Shown: positions 8,348 to 15,163 of the stretch, one piece after another | How the letters are laid out: the number at the start of each line of letters is the position of its first letter | Numbering within the stretch: position 1 is the first letter of the stretch | DNA from: Sunxiuqinia sp963974515 | GTDB taxonomy: Bacteria > Bacteroidota > Bacteroidia > Bacteroidales > Prolixibacteraceae | Length of the DNA: 24,259 nucleotides | Assembly (NCBI RefSeq): GCF_963974515.1 | Contig: NZ_CAXBDD010000060.1 | Location: forward strand, 1 to 24,259 | Direction of reading: 5' to 3' | Made by a program: the position numbers and the translations under genes | Notes under the pieces: model-generated | Told to the model about the DNA's origin: nothing | The model's database searches: none | The model's input: the letters and a program-made list of their open reading frames with translations, nothing else

Positions 8348-9037
8348 TTAAAGTTCAATTTTTTTGAGAAAATACAAATCCTTTTCACGCTCAACTTTCA
8401 ATACGAAGTTGAAGCGATTGAGATCGAGACAAAGGTCGAAATCAACTGACGGTGCCCAAGCCTGCCTTTCGGGAACAAAAAACCGGGCTCCGGCCCCATA
8501 TCTCAGCTTTTCAACCATTGCCGAAAAGTCAACTGGCTGATCTTCCAATTTCGCTTTCAGGTATTCGGCCAAGAAAGTATCCTCGTCGCTTGGGTATTGG
8601 CAGGCATAACCCATACAAACCAGCGATAGTTTCACCGGGTTCCGCAGCTTCACATAGTCGATAATGGCACCGGCATTCACGAAGCTCCCGGTAATGATTT
8701 CATCGGCGCTTGTGGCATTAACAATTCCTTGGGTACCACTGCTGGTGGTATGAACCATTGTTTTTCCCTTCAATGCCCCAGTCAGTAATTGCGACGGAGA
8801 ATTGCCGAAGTCAAAACCTTCAGGCTTTTGCTCCAGACGCTCGCCTACCAGCAGGTATTCCGGATTCTGCAGCTTTATCTGGTAAGCCAGATCAATCAGT
8901 CCCACGGGATAAATCCGGGAGACACCTCCATCGAAGGCATAGCAAGCGACCGAGAAAGCGCGGAAGACATCAATAATCACCGTGAGCCCTTCAGCCTGTT
9001 TAGCTCCGTCCAGCAATTGAAATATTTTTATGTCCAT
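8348..9037 (-). CDS. comB: 2-phosphosulfolactate phosphatase family protein (ComB-like)
   Basis: A 229-residue cytoplasmic protein of the ComB family, which hydrolyses (R)-2-phospho-3-sulfolactate in coenzyme M biosynthesis of methanogens and in sulfolactate formation of Bacillus. Family motifs are in order: IIDVFRAFSVACYAF (about 21-35, metal/substrate-binding Asp23 and Arg26), LLVGERLEQKPEGFDFGNSP, and HTTSSGTQGI. Length fits the family. No ComA-like sulfolactate synthase lies in the window, so the substrate in this organism is uncertain. The MalY-like gene follows on the same strand, 111 bp away. Confidence 0.88.
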   Translation of the reverse strand: MDIKIFQLLDGAKQAEGLTVIIDVFRAFSVACYAFDGGVSRIYPVGLIDLAYQIKLQNPEYLLVGERLEQKPEGFDFGNSPSQLLTGALKGKTMVHTTSSGTQGIVNATSADEIITGSFVNAGAIIDYVKLRNPVKLSLVCMGYACQYPSDEDTFLAEYLKAKLEDQPVDFSAMVEKLRYGAGARFFVPERQAWAPSVDFDLCLDLNRFNFVLKVEREKDLYFLKKIEL

Positions 9038-9200
9038 TTATTTGAAGTAGATTTAATATGAATATTATTATTTGGCATTATTTTTGTAAATGTCGCCTGC
9101 TTTTATGGAACTCCCTTTAATTACTGGCATTCGAGACGATCTTTCATCCATCAATTTTACCTATCGATCTCGAAACATAAACTTAACCCATCATTAACGT

Positions 9201-9228
9201 ATGTTTTGCAACACATGCTGCAAAACAT
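9201..9228. promoter_or_regulatory. Operator-like perfect inverted repeat
   Basis: ATGTTTTGCA (9201-9210) and TGCAAAACAT (9219-9228) form perfect 10-bp arms with an 8-bp spacer. The arm centres are 18 bp apart, under two helical turns, as expected for a dimeric regulator. The repeat ends two bases before a TAGATTTG promoter element and contains the candidate -33 TTTG in its left arm, so a bound protein would block RNA polymerase. No regulator gene lies next to it. A role as an RNA hairpin is less likely because it lies upstream of the predicted transcript start. Confidence 0.55.
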
Positions 9229-9238
9229 GTTAGATTTG
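9205..9238 (+). promoter_or_regulatory. Bacteroidota-type promoter for the secreted protein gene
   Basis: TAGATTTG at 9231-9238 matches the Bacteroidota sigma-70 (sigma-ABfr) -7 consensus TAnnTTTG exactly. A TTTG at 9205-9208 could be the -33 element, with 22 nt between them, slightly longer than usual. The start of transcription would be near 9245, leaving a leader of about 33 nt before ATG 9278. Confidence 0.6.
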
Positions 9239-9277
9239 TACTGTCATTCATTATTGAACTTTTAAAAATTCAAAACT

Positions 9278-9868
9278 ATGAAAACATTTAGAACAATTAC
9301 CATGATGGTTGCTTTAACAGTTATTGCAAACATCGCCCTTGCAACGGGAAACTTGCGTGTAAACATCCTGCCTCTGACTGCAGAGCGTGCCGTAGTGGCT
9401 ATTTCGAACGATGCTGAGACAAGATTTCAAATCAGTATTGAAGACGTTTATGGCAGCGTGGTTTACTTCAAGGAAATGGAAGGAAATATGGCTGATTACC
9501 GGAAAGTGTATGATTTTTCGAAACTGGAAAACGGTAATTACAAGTTGATTGTAAGTCTTGACGGCGTGAAAGGCCAGCGCGAGTTTGCCATCAACAACGG
9601 CTCAATCAGTGTAGGCAAAGAAAAAATGCTGGCAGCGCCGTTCTTCTCATACGACGAAGATATTCTGCGCATTGCGTTCCTGAACCATGCAGGTGAAAAA
9701 ACAAGCTTATACATTTATTCTGATGGGGAATTGGTTTACAGCAAAGCATTGGAAAATTCTTTCTCTGTAAACGAAGGACTTAATCTTTCTAGGTTAGCTT
9801 CGGGAGAATACCAGGTGGTATTGGCTTCAGGAAATGAAGTTTACGACTATGCAGTCGCTGTCAAATAA
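9278..9868 (+). CDS. Secreted protein with two related beta domains, function unknown
   Basis: A 196-residue protein with a clear Sec signal peptide (residues 1 to about 22, ending IALA|TG), so periplasmic or exported. The mature part holds two copies of a beta-sandwich-like unit. Copy one is about 28-105 and has VYGSVVYFKEMEG ... LENGNYKLIVSLDG. Copy two is about 118-195 and has IYSDGELVYSKALEN ... LASGEYQVVLASGN. The L-x-(N/S)-G-x-Y pattern resembles the DUF3244 and C-terminal sorting-domain folds common in exported Bacteroidota proteins, but I cannot assign either with certainty. It is a single-gene unit with its own promoter, operator-like repeat and terminator, suggesting independent regulation. 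Confidence 0.8.
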   Translation: MKTFRTITMMVALTVIANIALATGNLRVNILPLTAERAVVAISNDAETRFQISIEDVYGSVVYFKEMEGNMADYRKVYDFSKLENGNYKLIVSLDGVKGQREFAINNGSISVGKEKMLAAPFFSYDEDILRIAFLNHAGEKTSLYIYSDGELVYSKALENSFSVNEGLNLSRLASGEYQVVLASGNEVYDYAVAVK

Positions 9869-9889
9869 GAAAGTCCTAAACTTTTTTCC

Positions 9890-9923
9890 AATGCGGTTAT
9901 CCAAAAGAGACCGCATTTTTTTT
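9890..9923 (+). terminator. Rho-independent terminator
   Basis: An 8-bp perfect stem, AATGCGGT (9890-9897) with ACCGCATT (9910-9917), a 12-nt loop and a run of eight T ending at 9923. It begins 21 bp after the stop of the secreted protein gene. Confidence 0.92.
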
Positions 9924-10005
9924 GCTCCAATACTTAGTTGCAGACGCCGTGCTTCCAACTCAAGAACTCCGCAGGCCAACCAAACCCCTGAAGGCAGAGC
10001 CGTCC

Positions 10006-10026
10006 ATCCTGAACTTGATTCAGAAT
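10006..10026 (+). repeat. REP-like palindromic element, copy 1
   Basis: A hairpin with arms CTGAA (10009-10013) and TTCAG (10019-10023) and loop CTTGA. The 21-nt unit matches the reverse complement of 10181-10201 at 17 of 21 positions, including the loop. Such ATCC(T/C)GAACTTG hairpins resemble extragenic palindromes I associate with Bacteroidota genomes; that recollection needs checking. Confidence 0.5.
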
Positions 10027-10115
10027 CTGCCAGCGAGTTGCCGGATACTCCGATACCGGAGGCATAGCCTGTCGATAAAAAAAAGGAATCGTTAGACGAA
10101 ATTCGCCCCGAATGG

Positions 10116-10152
10116 CTATTGATCCGATGACTTCAAGTCATCGAATCAATAG
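10116..10152. repeat. Long near-perfect palindrome
   Basis: Arms of 18 bases (10116-10133 and 10135-10152) pair with a single mismatch (C10124 against A10144) around C10134. The central part reads GATGACTT-C-AAGTCATC and the outer part CTATTGAT / ATCAATAG. There is no T-run on either side, so it is not a standard terminator. In double-stranded DNA it could be a binding site or could extrude a cruciform. Confidence 0.6.
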
Positions 10153-10176
10153 GAACCTCTCCTGCTCCGTATGCTT

Positions 10177-10205
10177 AGTTATCCCGAAACAAGTTCGGGA
10201 TAACT
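10177..10205 (-). repeat. REP-like palindromic element, copy 2 (inverted)
   Basis: Perfect 12-bp arms AGTTATCCCGAA (10177-10188) and TTCGGGATAACT (10194-10205) with loop ACAAG. Its core on the minus strand is the same unit as 10006-10026, so the two copies face each other about 155 bp apart. No T-run follows. Confidence 0.6.
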
Positions 10206-10350
10206 GGTGCCCCCCGGGACGGCGACTGATCCCCGGAACTGCGACCAATAACTAAAAAAGGGCCTCCCCAATGTGAAACCCTTCCCGATTCAATGTAATT
10301 TTCTCTGAAATGGAAACGCCGGGCTACAAATGTTAACCCCATTCGCTTCC

Positions 10351-10830
10351 TTACTCTTCCAGTGCTTCAATAATTCCGTAGTAACTCACCGACTGCCGCC
10401 TGTTTGAAGTGATGCTCATGCTGCCGTATCCACTTTTGCCGGTATGAATGATTATTTTGTATGAATCACGCGTGGTATCCGCTTCTATACGCACAATATA
10501 CGTTTCTTTTTTCTCATTCACTTCGACATCAAAAACCTTGACTTTCTCTTTAAATTTAATGCCGCCTTCGGTGCTACCGTAGTCTGTTTGATAAGCTCGT
10601 CCGTAAAACGGAAGCCATGCCTCAACTTCCGCGCTATCGACAACCAGGTCGTAAGTCGACGTTAAATTAATGGTGGAACCACTTAACGGCGTAACCGACC
10701 GTGCTGTAAATTTAAATTGTTTGCTTTCGATCAATTCCAGAATTTCCTTTTCGTCGCTTTCCTTTTCTTGTGCAAAAGCATGGACGAAAGGCATGAATGA
10801 CATCAGGAAGATCAACGCTAATTGTTTCAT
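10351..10830 (-). CDS. DUF4251 domain-containing secreted protein
   Basis: A 159-residue protein with a signal peptide (1 to about 20, FVHAFAQ|E). There is no lipobox cysteine, so it is probably periplasmic. After a short acidic helix (KESDEKEILELIESKQFKFTA) the mature part fits DUF4251: SKQFKFTARSV, the conserved AWLPFYGRAYQ, and YGSTEGGIKF with a C-terminal beta-rich stretch. The function of DUF4251 proteins is unknown. It follows the acyltransferase on the same strand after 99 bp. That gap, and AT-rich elements in it, suggest its own promoter. Confidence 0.85.
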   Translation of the reverse strand: MKQLALIFLMSFMPFVHAFAQEKESDEKEILELIESKQFKFTARSVTPLSGSTINLTSTYDLVVDSAEVEAWLPFYGRAYQTDYGSTEGGIKFKEKVKVFDVEVNEKKETYIVRIEADTTRDSYKIIIHTGKSGYGSMSITSNRRQSVSYYGIIEALEE

Positions 10831-10929
10831 AATAAAAACCTTTCTTTTTGAACCCGCCTATAAATCATCAAAATAGATGCCAGACTCAAAAACTAAAGGT
10901 ACTTTAACATTTCAACAAGAAGCGAATGC

Positions 10930-12063
10930 CTATTTTTCGGCGTTCAAAAGAGGATTCGCATACATTTGAATGAATAACTCCTGCTGACGCTTTGCATCAC
11001 CATTGCCGATGGTTCCCACCAAATCCTCCAACAGTTCATTAAACTTTTCACGAGTAGGTGGCTCAATTTTATCGGCGTGGTCATCGCGCCCGTGCAGCAA
11101 GTCGGCGGCCAGATAGTTGTTTGGCCACAGTTTGTAGTTGTAATAAATGCGCTTGTCTATATAGTTGGCCAACTGCTGAATACTTTCATTCAGCGTTTCA
11201 GCCTTGGCGAATTCTTCAAGGGGAGCATCGATGGGCTTGCCAAAAGAGAAATGCACCCGCCCCTTTGGACGTGTCAGACCAAAAGCCATGCTTTTTAAAT
11301 CGTCGGCCTGGGTTTTTTCAAAACCTTCACTTTCGCGCTTGTAAATTTCTTCCACCTTGGAAATCCCACAGGGCTCACGCTCGTATGAAAGCGAGAGTGG
11401 AACAATCTGCAATTCGCGAAATCCCTCCACAAAATCTTTCTTATTACTCAAATTCAACATCTTGAGCAACGCTTGCTGCGTTTGGTCGTTACCGTCTTTG
11501 GTACGACCTTCGCGCTGGGCCAACCAAACCGACCGGTTACGTTTGGTCACAGCATCTCGAATGTAGTTTGATAATTTTTTGGAAGCCATCAGCAGCTCGC
11601 GTGCCGGCAGGTTGCGCCGGACAACAAAAGCCCGGTTAAGCTTTACCGCATGAAGAATCCAATCGTAAATCAACAGGTTGTTACCGATGGCAATTTCAGT
11701 GGTATTCATTCCTGCTGTTACAATAATATAGTTCAGGATACCCGAATCGAGAATGATATCGCGGTGGTTTGAAATAAACAAGTAACTCTTGGACTTATCC
11801 AGCTTATCCAGTCCGCTCCAACTGACGCCACTGGTTGTTTTATCAATAATCCAGTTTTTAACGAGGGGATACATAAAGTTTAGCTGCAGCTCCTCTACGC
11901 TTTGAACTTTGGACAGCATTTGCTTGGCTCCGGCCAGCTCCTTTTCATCCTTGAAAATAAACTGAAGTACTTGTTGGAAAATTTCGTCTTTCAACAACAA
12001 ATTAATGTAGTGGTTTACTTCGTGGTCGTCATAAGGCCGAATATCGTCGTAGCTCATTTTCAC
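10930..12063 (-). CDS. PlsC-like phospholipid/glycerol acyltransferase
   Basis: A 377-residue membrane-associated acyltransferase with the PlsC/LPLAT fold, expected to transfer an acyl chain to glycerol-phosphate or lysophosphatidate at the inner membrane. The catalytic block is LFISNHRDIILDSGIL (His100, Asp102, Asp106). The spacing differs from the usual HX4D, a variant I recall in Bacteroidota homologues. The second block is FVVRRNLPARELL, and the glycine/arginine block is LAQREGRTKDGNDQTQ, followed by a VPLSLSYE strand. It is longer than E. coli PlsC (about 245 residues), with an N-terminal extension of about 90 residues and a C-terminal helical tail. The exact acceptor is uncertain. The start lies 42 bp downstream of the stop of the decayed gene on the same strand. 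Confidence 0.85.
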   Translation of the reverse strand: MKMSYDDIRPYDDHEVNHYINLLLKDEIFQQVLQFIFKDEKELAGAKQMLSKVQSVEELQLNFMYPLVKNWIIDKTTSGVSWSGLDKLDKSKSYLFISNHRDIILDSGILNYIIVTAGMNTTEIAIGNNLLIYDWILHAVKLNRAFVVRRNLPARELLMASKKLSNYIRDAVTKRNRSVWLAQREGRTKDGNDQTQQALLKMLNLSNKKDFVEGFRELQIVPLSLSYEREPCGISKVEEIYKRESEGFEKTQADDLKSMAFGLTRPKGRVHFSFGKPIDAPLEEFAKAETLNESIQQLANYIDKRIYYNYKLWPNNYLAADLLHGRDDHADKIEPPTREKFNELLEDLVGTIGNGDAKRQQELFIQMYANPLLNAEK

Positions 12064-12104
12064 TCCAATCCTTTAGGTTTTGCGGCAAAGATATAAAATG
12101 CAAC

Positions 12105-14110
12105 TTAAAACTTGAATCTTAACTGAAATTTAACTTCGGTCCGCTGATTCCCTTCAATTTGGCTGTAACCACTTCCAATGCTTTCTCCATCAATAAACCA
12201 GCTTCGCGATACCTTCATTCACACATCCAGTTTTTCACATATTTTAACTTTTCCATTGAGGTAGGAACGCGGGCCTCTATCGTAGAAACCCGGGACTGAA
12301 AACTGATAAAGCAAATCGTTTTCGTCAGCATACACCCAGGCATCGTGATCATCTGTATGGAAACAGGCCAGTCGCAACCACCAACTGGCGGTGTTTCATG
12401 ATGACTGATAGCCGATATCCTGAAAAACCATCCACCCGACTGAGCCTTGCTCGTACCCGTACCAAGTGAACTCAAGCCTGCTTTTTAGAAGCAACCGGTC
12501 CCTCAATGCACCGTCCATTTGCAGCCTTAACTTCTGCCGGGCTTGATCCCGGATGATCTTCGTAAACTCCCCATTCGCCCTGACAGGCTTACATTCGTAG
12601 AAATAACGACTGAAAACATCCCAGCGTTCAGAAAGCTTGTCAGAGGCCTGAATCAAATATCACTCCCTTCTCTATAGTGAAACTGTGGTGTACTTCATCC
12701 AACGATGCTCAAAGAAATCGGCATACATTTGCAAACCCACCTTTGCAGCCGGCCGGATGGTGGCGCCAACCTATATACCTTGTTCGTCATTCACCTGGCT
12801 GCCTTCTGTATAAGCACCGTCAAGAGGCGCGTTGTATTTTTTGCTGATGCTCCGATAAATAACCGATAACTCAACCTGATCAGCCGGACTGGCCTGAATC
12901 CCTTGCAAACTTGCCAATCCATTTGTACTTGCCCAGGCCTGCCTCTCCTAAAAAATAGTAGTGATTATTCCCCCACTGACAGTCCAGTCCCAGATTGCCG
13001 ATCTGCTTTCCATCAAATAAAACCAAATTGTAGTTGCCCGCCTGACGTTTCAGGGGCAAATCATAGTGTGAATGAACTCCTGAGAACCATAGAGAAACAC
13101 GTCCGGCAGCATAGCTTAGCTTCGTTCCGGCGGTCATGGCGGCCGCCGAGTTCTTTTCTTCAATCTCACTTGCCGTTCGGTGCAAGCCCGATGACTGGAA
13201 CGAAACCAAAAAACAGCGACTCCAACAATACTGTAGCCATTGGCATCAAATGTCTTATGCCAAAAAAAGGAGTTCCACTCAAACTTTCCAAAAGACAGGC
13301 TTCCCGCAACGCCTCGGAAAGAATTATTGTCATCGGTTGACGGATAGCTCCGAATTCCTTGACTGACCTTAGCCACGTTGCCCACCTCGGCCGGCTTGGA
13401 GAACGCAAAACCTTGCCAGCCCGTTAATCCTTGACCAAAGCGAAACAGGTAGTCGCCAAAAGAGAGCCGGTGTTTACCTTGACTTAGTCCAGGATTCACA
13501 AAGGCCCTGTAACAATCAAATCCGCTGGGTTTAGAACCTGCGAAAAACGATTCACCGGCATCCTTTCCGGGTATTATGCCTGCATTCACCTGCGATGATG
13601 AATAGCGGCAACGCAAATACTGTCTTTTCGGCGATCCTTCATGCTTTGCGGGCTCCTGAAACCCTTTTGGGTTTTCAAGCAGCCGGATGGAACGCATCAA
13701 AACTTCCTGCCGTGGCCTAAAAGCCTGTGGTCTCGCATCCATTTCGCCGAAGCACACAGAAGTCTGCAAAAGTTGAATCAGCTTTGGATCAAATCCCTCG
13801 ATGCTGTTTAACTCAAAGGGCAAATAATTCTGTCCGCACTGCTGCCGGTATGTCAGCAAATGATCAATCTGCAGACCAGATAACAAATAGAGCCGTTCAA
13901 AATCTTCGCGCGAAGCCTGATTAGTATTCAGTGGACGATCCCGCACTAACTGCAATTCATTCATCACCGGTTCGACATCGGCATTCTCGTCTTTGGCCAG
14001 CAGTGTTTCCACCGAGTCTCCAGTTCAGCTTGAAAGCCGAAATCTGTGGTTTGCCCCATAACCATGGGAGGGAGCGCAACGCACAGCAAAAGGAGCAGGA
14101 TTCGTTTCAT
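12105..14110 (-). pseudogene. Decayed helix-hairpin-helix outer-membrane beta-barrel protein
   Basis: Homology-like segments in shifting frames spell one protein of about 670 codons. It begins at ATG 14110 with a signal peptide (MKRILLLLLCVALPPMVMGQ). An HHH domain follows (LNTNQASREDFERLYLLSGL, then LTYRQQCGQNYLPFELNSIEGF), and then a long beta-rich barrel (RLSFGDYLFRFGQGLTGWQG, FQSSGLHRTASEIEEKN, VYADENDLLYQFSVPGFYDR). It ends with QRTEVKFQLRFKF and stop TAA at 12105-12107. Frame breaks lie near 14020, at an A6 run (13208-13213), and near 12930. In-frame stops are TAG 12771-12773, TAG 12672-12674, TGA 12660-12662, TGA 12396-12398 and TGA 12219-12221. Intact relatives are large secreted Bacteroidota proteins of unclear role, sometimes labelled ComEA-like. 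Because the neighbours are intact, decay is more likely than sequencing error. Confidence 0.85.
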
Positions 14111-14111
14111 G

Positions 14112-14478
14112 GCAATTGATAATATATGAAGATTGTAGCGCTGCAAGCATCCGCCCCCACAACTTTTTGGCTATCCCAAACGACAGCCTCGCTTCACCCA
14201 AAAGCGCCTGCCCGAATTGTGAAAATGAAAAGTCCAAATTGATACTGCCCACAGGAAGGACAAGTAAAGCCGACGCTGTACTCAACGCTCAACAGAAACC
14301 AGTTTTCATACAATACACCAAAAGCCAGCCGGATTGGAAAACACGGAAAGAGGCTATTGCAGACTTACACTGGCATCGCCAACTGATCGAAAATGGGCCG
14401 GGACACGAAAAAACTTCCTGCCCCTCCACCGTTCCAAAGATCAATGAGAAGAATAGCAAAAGCGCAACTTCTAATCAT
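14112..14478 (-). pseudogene. Truncated remnant of a PorV/PorQ-like outer-membrane protein
   Basis: From a possible ATG at 14478, pieces in different frames read in order NGGGAGSFF, RSVGDASVSLQ, LSVFSNPAGF, GVLYENWFLLS, then LSTASALLVLPVGSINLDFS and FSQFGQALLGEARLSFGIAK to GRMLAALQSSYI near 14130. This order matches the N-terminal third of the FadL-like PorV/PorQ-type barrel proteins of about 290 residues that I recall as a frequent partner of the HHH gene. An in-frame TAA follows LAMPV and a TAG follows SVSLQ. The remaining two thirds are missing, and the next gene's start follows at once, so a deletion removed the 3' part. The 86-codon open frame at 14025-14285 is a fragment of this remnant, not a gene. 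Confidence 0.7.
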
Positions 14479-14551
14479 AACAAAAGAATGCAAGTCGTAC
14501 ACCCTTAAGCAACAAAAAACGTCAAGTTACAGAATCTCATGTGCCCAAAAA

Positions 14552-15058
14552 CTAATTTGTCTTGAATTTGTACTTAATTTTCGACAAATCCTCGTTGGCC
14601 TTGACAATCTTATTCTTTAGCGCTTCTTTAAAAGTCACCAACTTTGCCTTCAAGGTGTCGTCTCCTAAAGCCATCATCTGAACGGCAAGGATTCCGGCAT
14701 TTTGCGCGCCATTAATTCCCACGGTGGCTACCGGAATTCCGGGAGGCATTTGCACAATAGCAAGCAGCGAGTCCCATCCATCCAAACTGGCTTTAATGGG
14801 TACGCCAATCACCGGCAAGGTAGTCATGGCTGCAATTACTCCAGGCAGGTGGGCAGCCATCCCGGCCCCGGCAATAATCACTTCAATTCCACGATCTTTA
14901 GCTCCTTTAGCAAATTTCTCCACTTCCTCCGGCGTGCGGTGTGCCGACAGGGCATTTATTTCGAAAGGAATCTCGAACTCATCCATAATTTTAGCAGCGC
15001 TTTCCATGACAGCCAGATCCGAGGTACTTCCCATGATGATACTTACTTTCGCTTCCAT
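14552..15058 (-). CDS. purE: N5-carboxyaminoimidazole ribonucleotide mutase
   Basis: A 168-residue class I PurE that moves the carboxyl group of N5-CAIR to give CAIR in purine biosynthesis, in the cytoplasm. VSIIMGSTSDLAVME opens the substrate-binding loop. ALSAHRTPEEVEKFA, IAGAGMAAHLPGVIAA and the conserved PPGIPVATVGINGAQNAGI follow. The frame is open upstream to 15160, but the conserved N-terminus fits ATG 15058 (MEAKVSIIMGS). GAAAAG lies just before it. No purK is in the window. It is divergent from hpt-adk, which also serve purine metabolism, and shares a 105-bp control region with them. Confidence 0.96.
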   Translation of the reverse strand: MEAKVSIIMGSTSDLAVMESAAKIMDEFEIPFEINALSAHRTPEEVEKFAKGAKDRGIEVIIAGAGMAAHLPGVIAAMTTLPVIGVPIKASLDGWDSLLAIVQMPPGIPVATVGINGAQNAGILAVQMMALGDDTLKAKLVTFKEALKNKIVKANEDLSKIKYKFKTN

Positions 15059-15059
15059 C

Positions 15060-15118
15060 TTTTCAATTAATTTTTGTTTCTTTGTACTTTTTAATTTCTG
15101 AGCTAAAATAATTGAAAA
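15060..15118. promoter_or_regulatory. Inverted repeat spanning the purE / hpt divergent promoter region
   Basis: TTTTCAATTA (15060-15069) and TAATTGAAAA (15109-15118) are perfect 10-bp inverted arms separated by 39 bp inside the 105-bp gap between divergent purE and hpt. The left arm lies directly in front of the purE ATG, the right arm about 45 bp before the hpt ATG. It could be two half-sites of a shared regulator, but the sequence is AT-rich and chance cannot be excluded. Possible -7 elements here (TATTTTAG on the minus strand, TACTTTTT on the plus strand) are imperfect. Confidence 0.4.
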
Positions 15119-15163
15119 TAAACAGATTTGAAACTCATCTTTCCAACAACAAAAAAACAACCA

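Larger units (their letters stand above)
9924..10350. other. Non-coding region with hairpin repeats
   Basis: About 430 bp between a terminator and the end of the DUF4251 gene. No frame has protein-like composition; the 77-codon plus-strand frame over 9834-10067 overlaps the secreted gene and is an artefact. The region holds three hairpins, listed separately (10006-10026, 10116-10152, 10177-10205), a CTCCG-ATAC-CGGAG hairpin around 10048-10061, and GC-rich sequence near 10210-10245. It may hold degenerate sequence of a lost gene, but I cannot recognise one. Confidence 0.5.

Noticed and set aside
9089..9196. 35-codon plus-strand frame (MSPAFMELPLITG...) after a TATTTTTG element
   Set aside because: The -7 match lacks a correctly spaced -33 element, the peptide has no recognisable feature, and the frame ends before the operator of the next gene.
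9834..10067. 77-codon plus-strand open frame
   Set aside because: It overlaps the end of the secreted gene, crosses a strong terminator and has a Pro/Glu/Ser-rich, non-protein-like translation.
12219..12398. TGA read as tryptophan (alternative code or recoding)
   Set aside because: Trp would fit at LDV-TGA-MKV, but TAG stops and frameshifts occur in the same gene, and obgE, the MMPL gene and the MutS-like gene all end in TGA.
12215..13408. Several overlapping minus-strand open frames as independent genes
   Set aside because: They are pieces of the single decayed HHH protein; in order they give one family-like sequence.
14025..14285. 86-codon minus-strand open frame as a separate small gene
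   Set aside because: Its first half is a piece of the PorV/PorQ-like remnant and its second half reads through the start of the HHH pseudogene in the wrong frame.
15128..15163. Upstream starts for hpt (15128), purE (15160) and obgE (16337)
   Set aside because: Each extension lacks family similarity; the obgE one lies in the adk terminator, and the purE and hpt ones would overlap each other.
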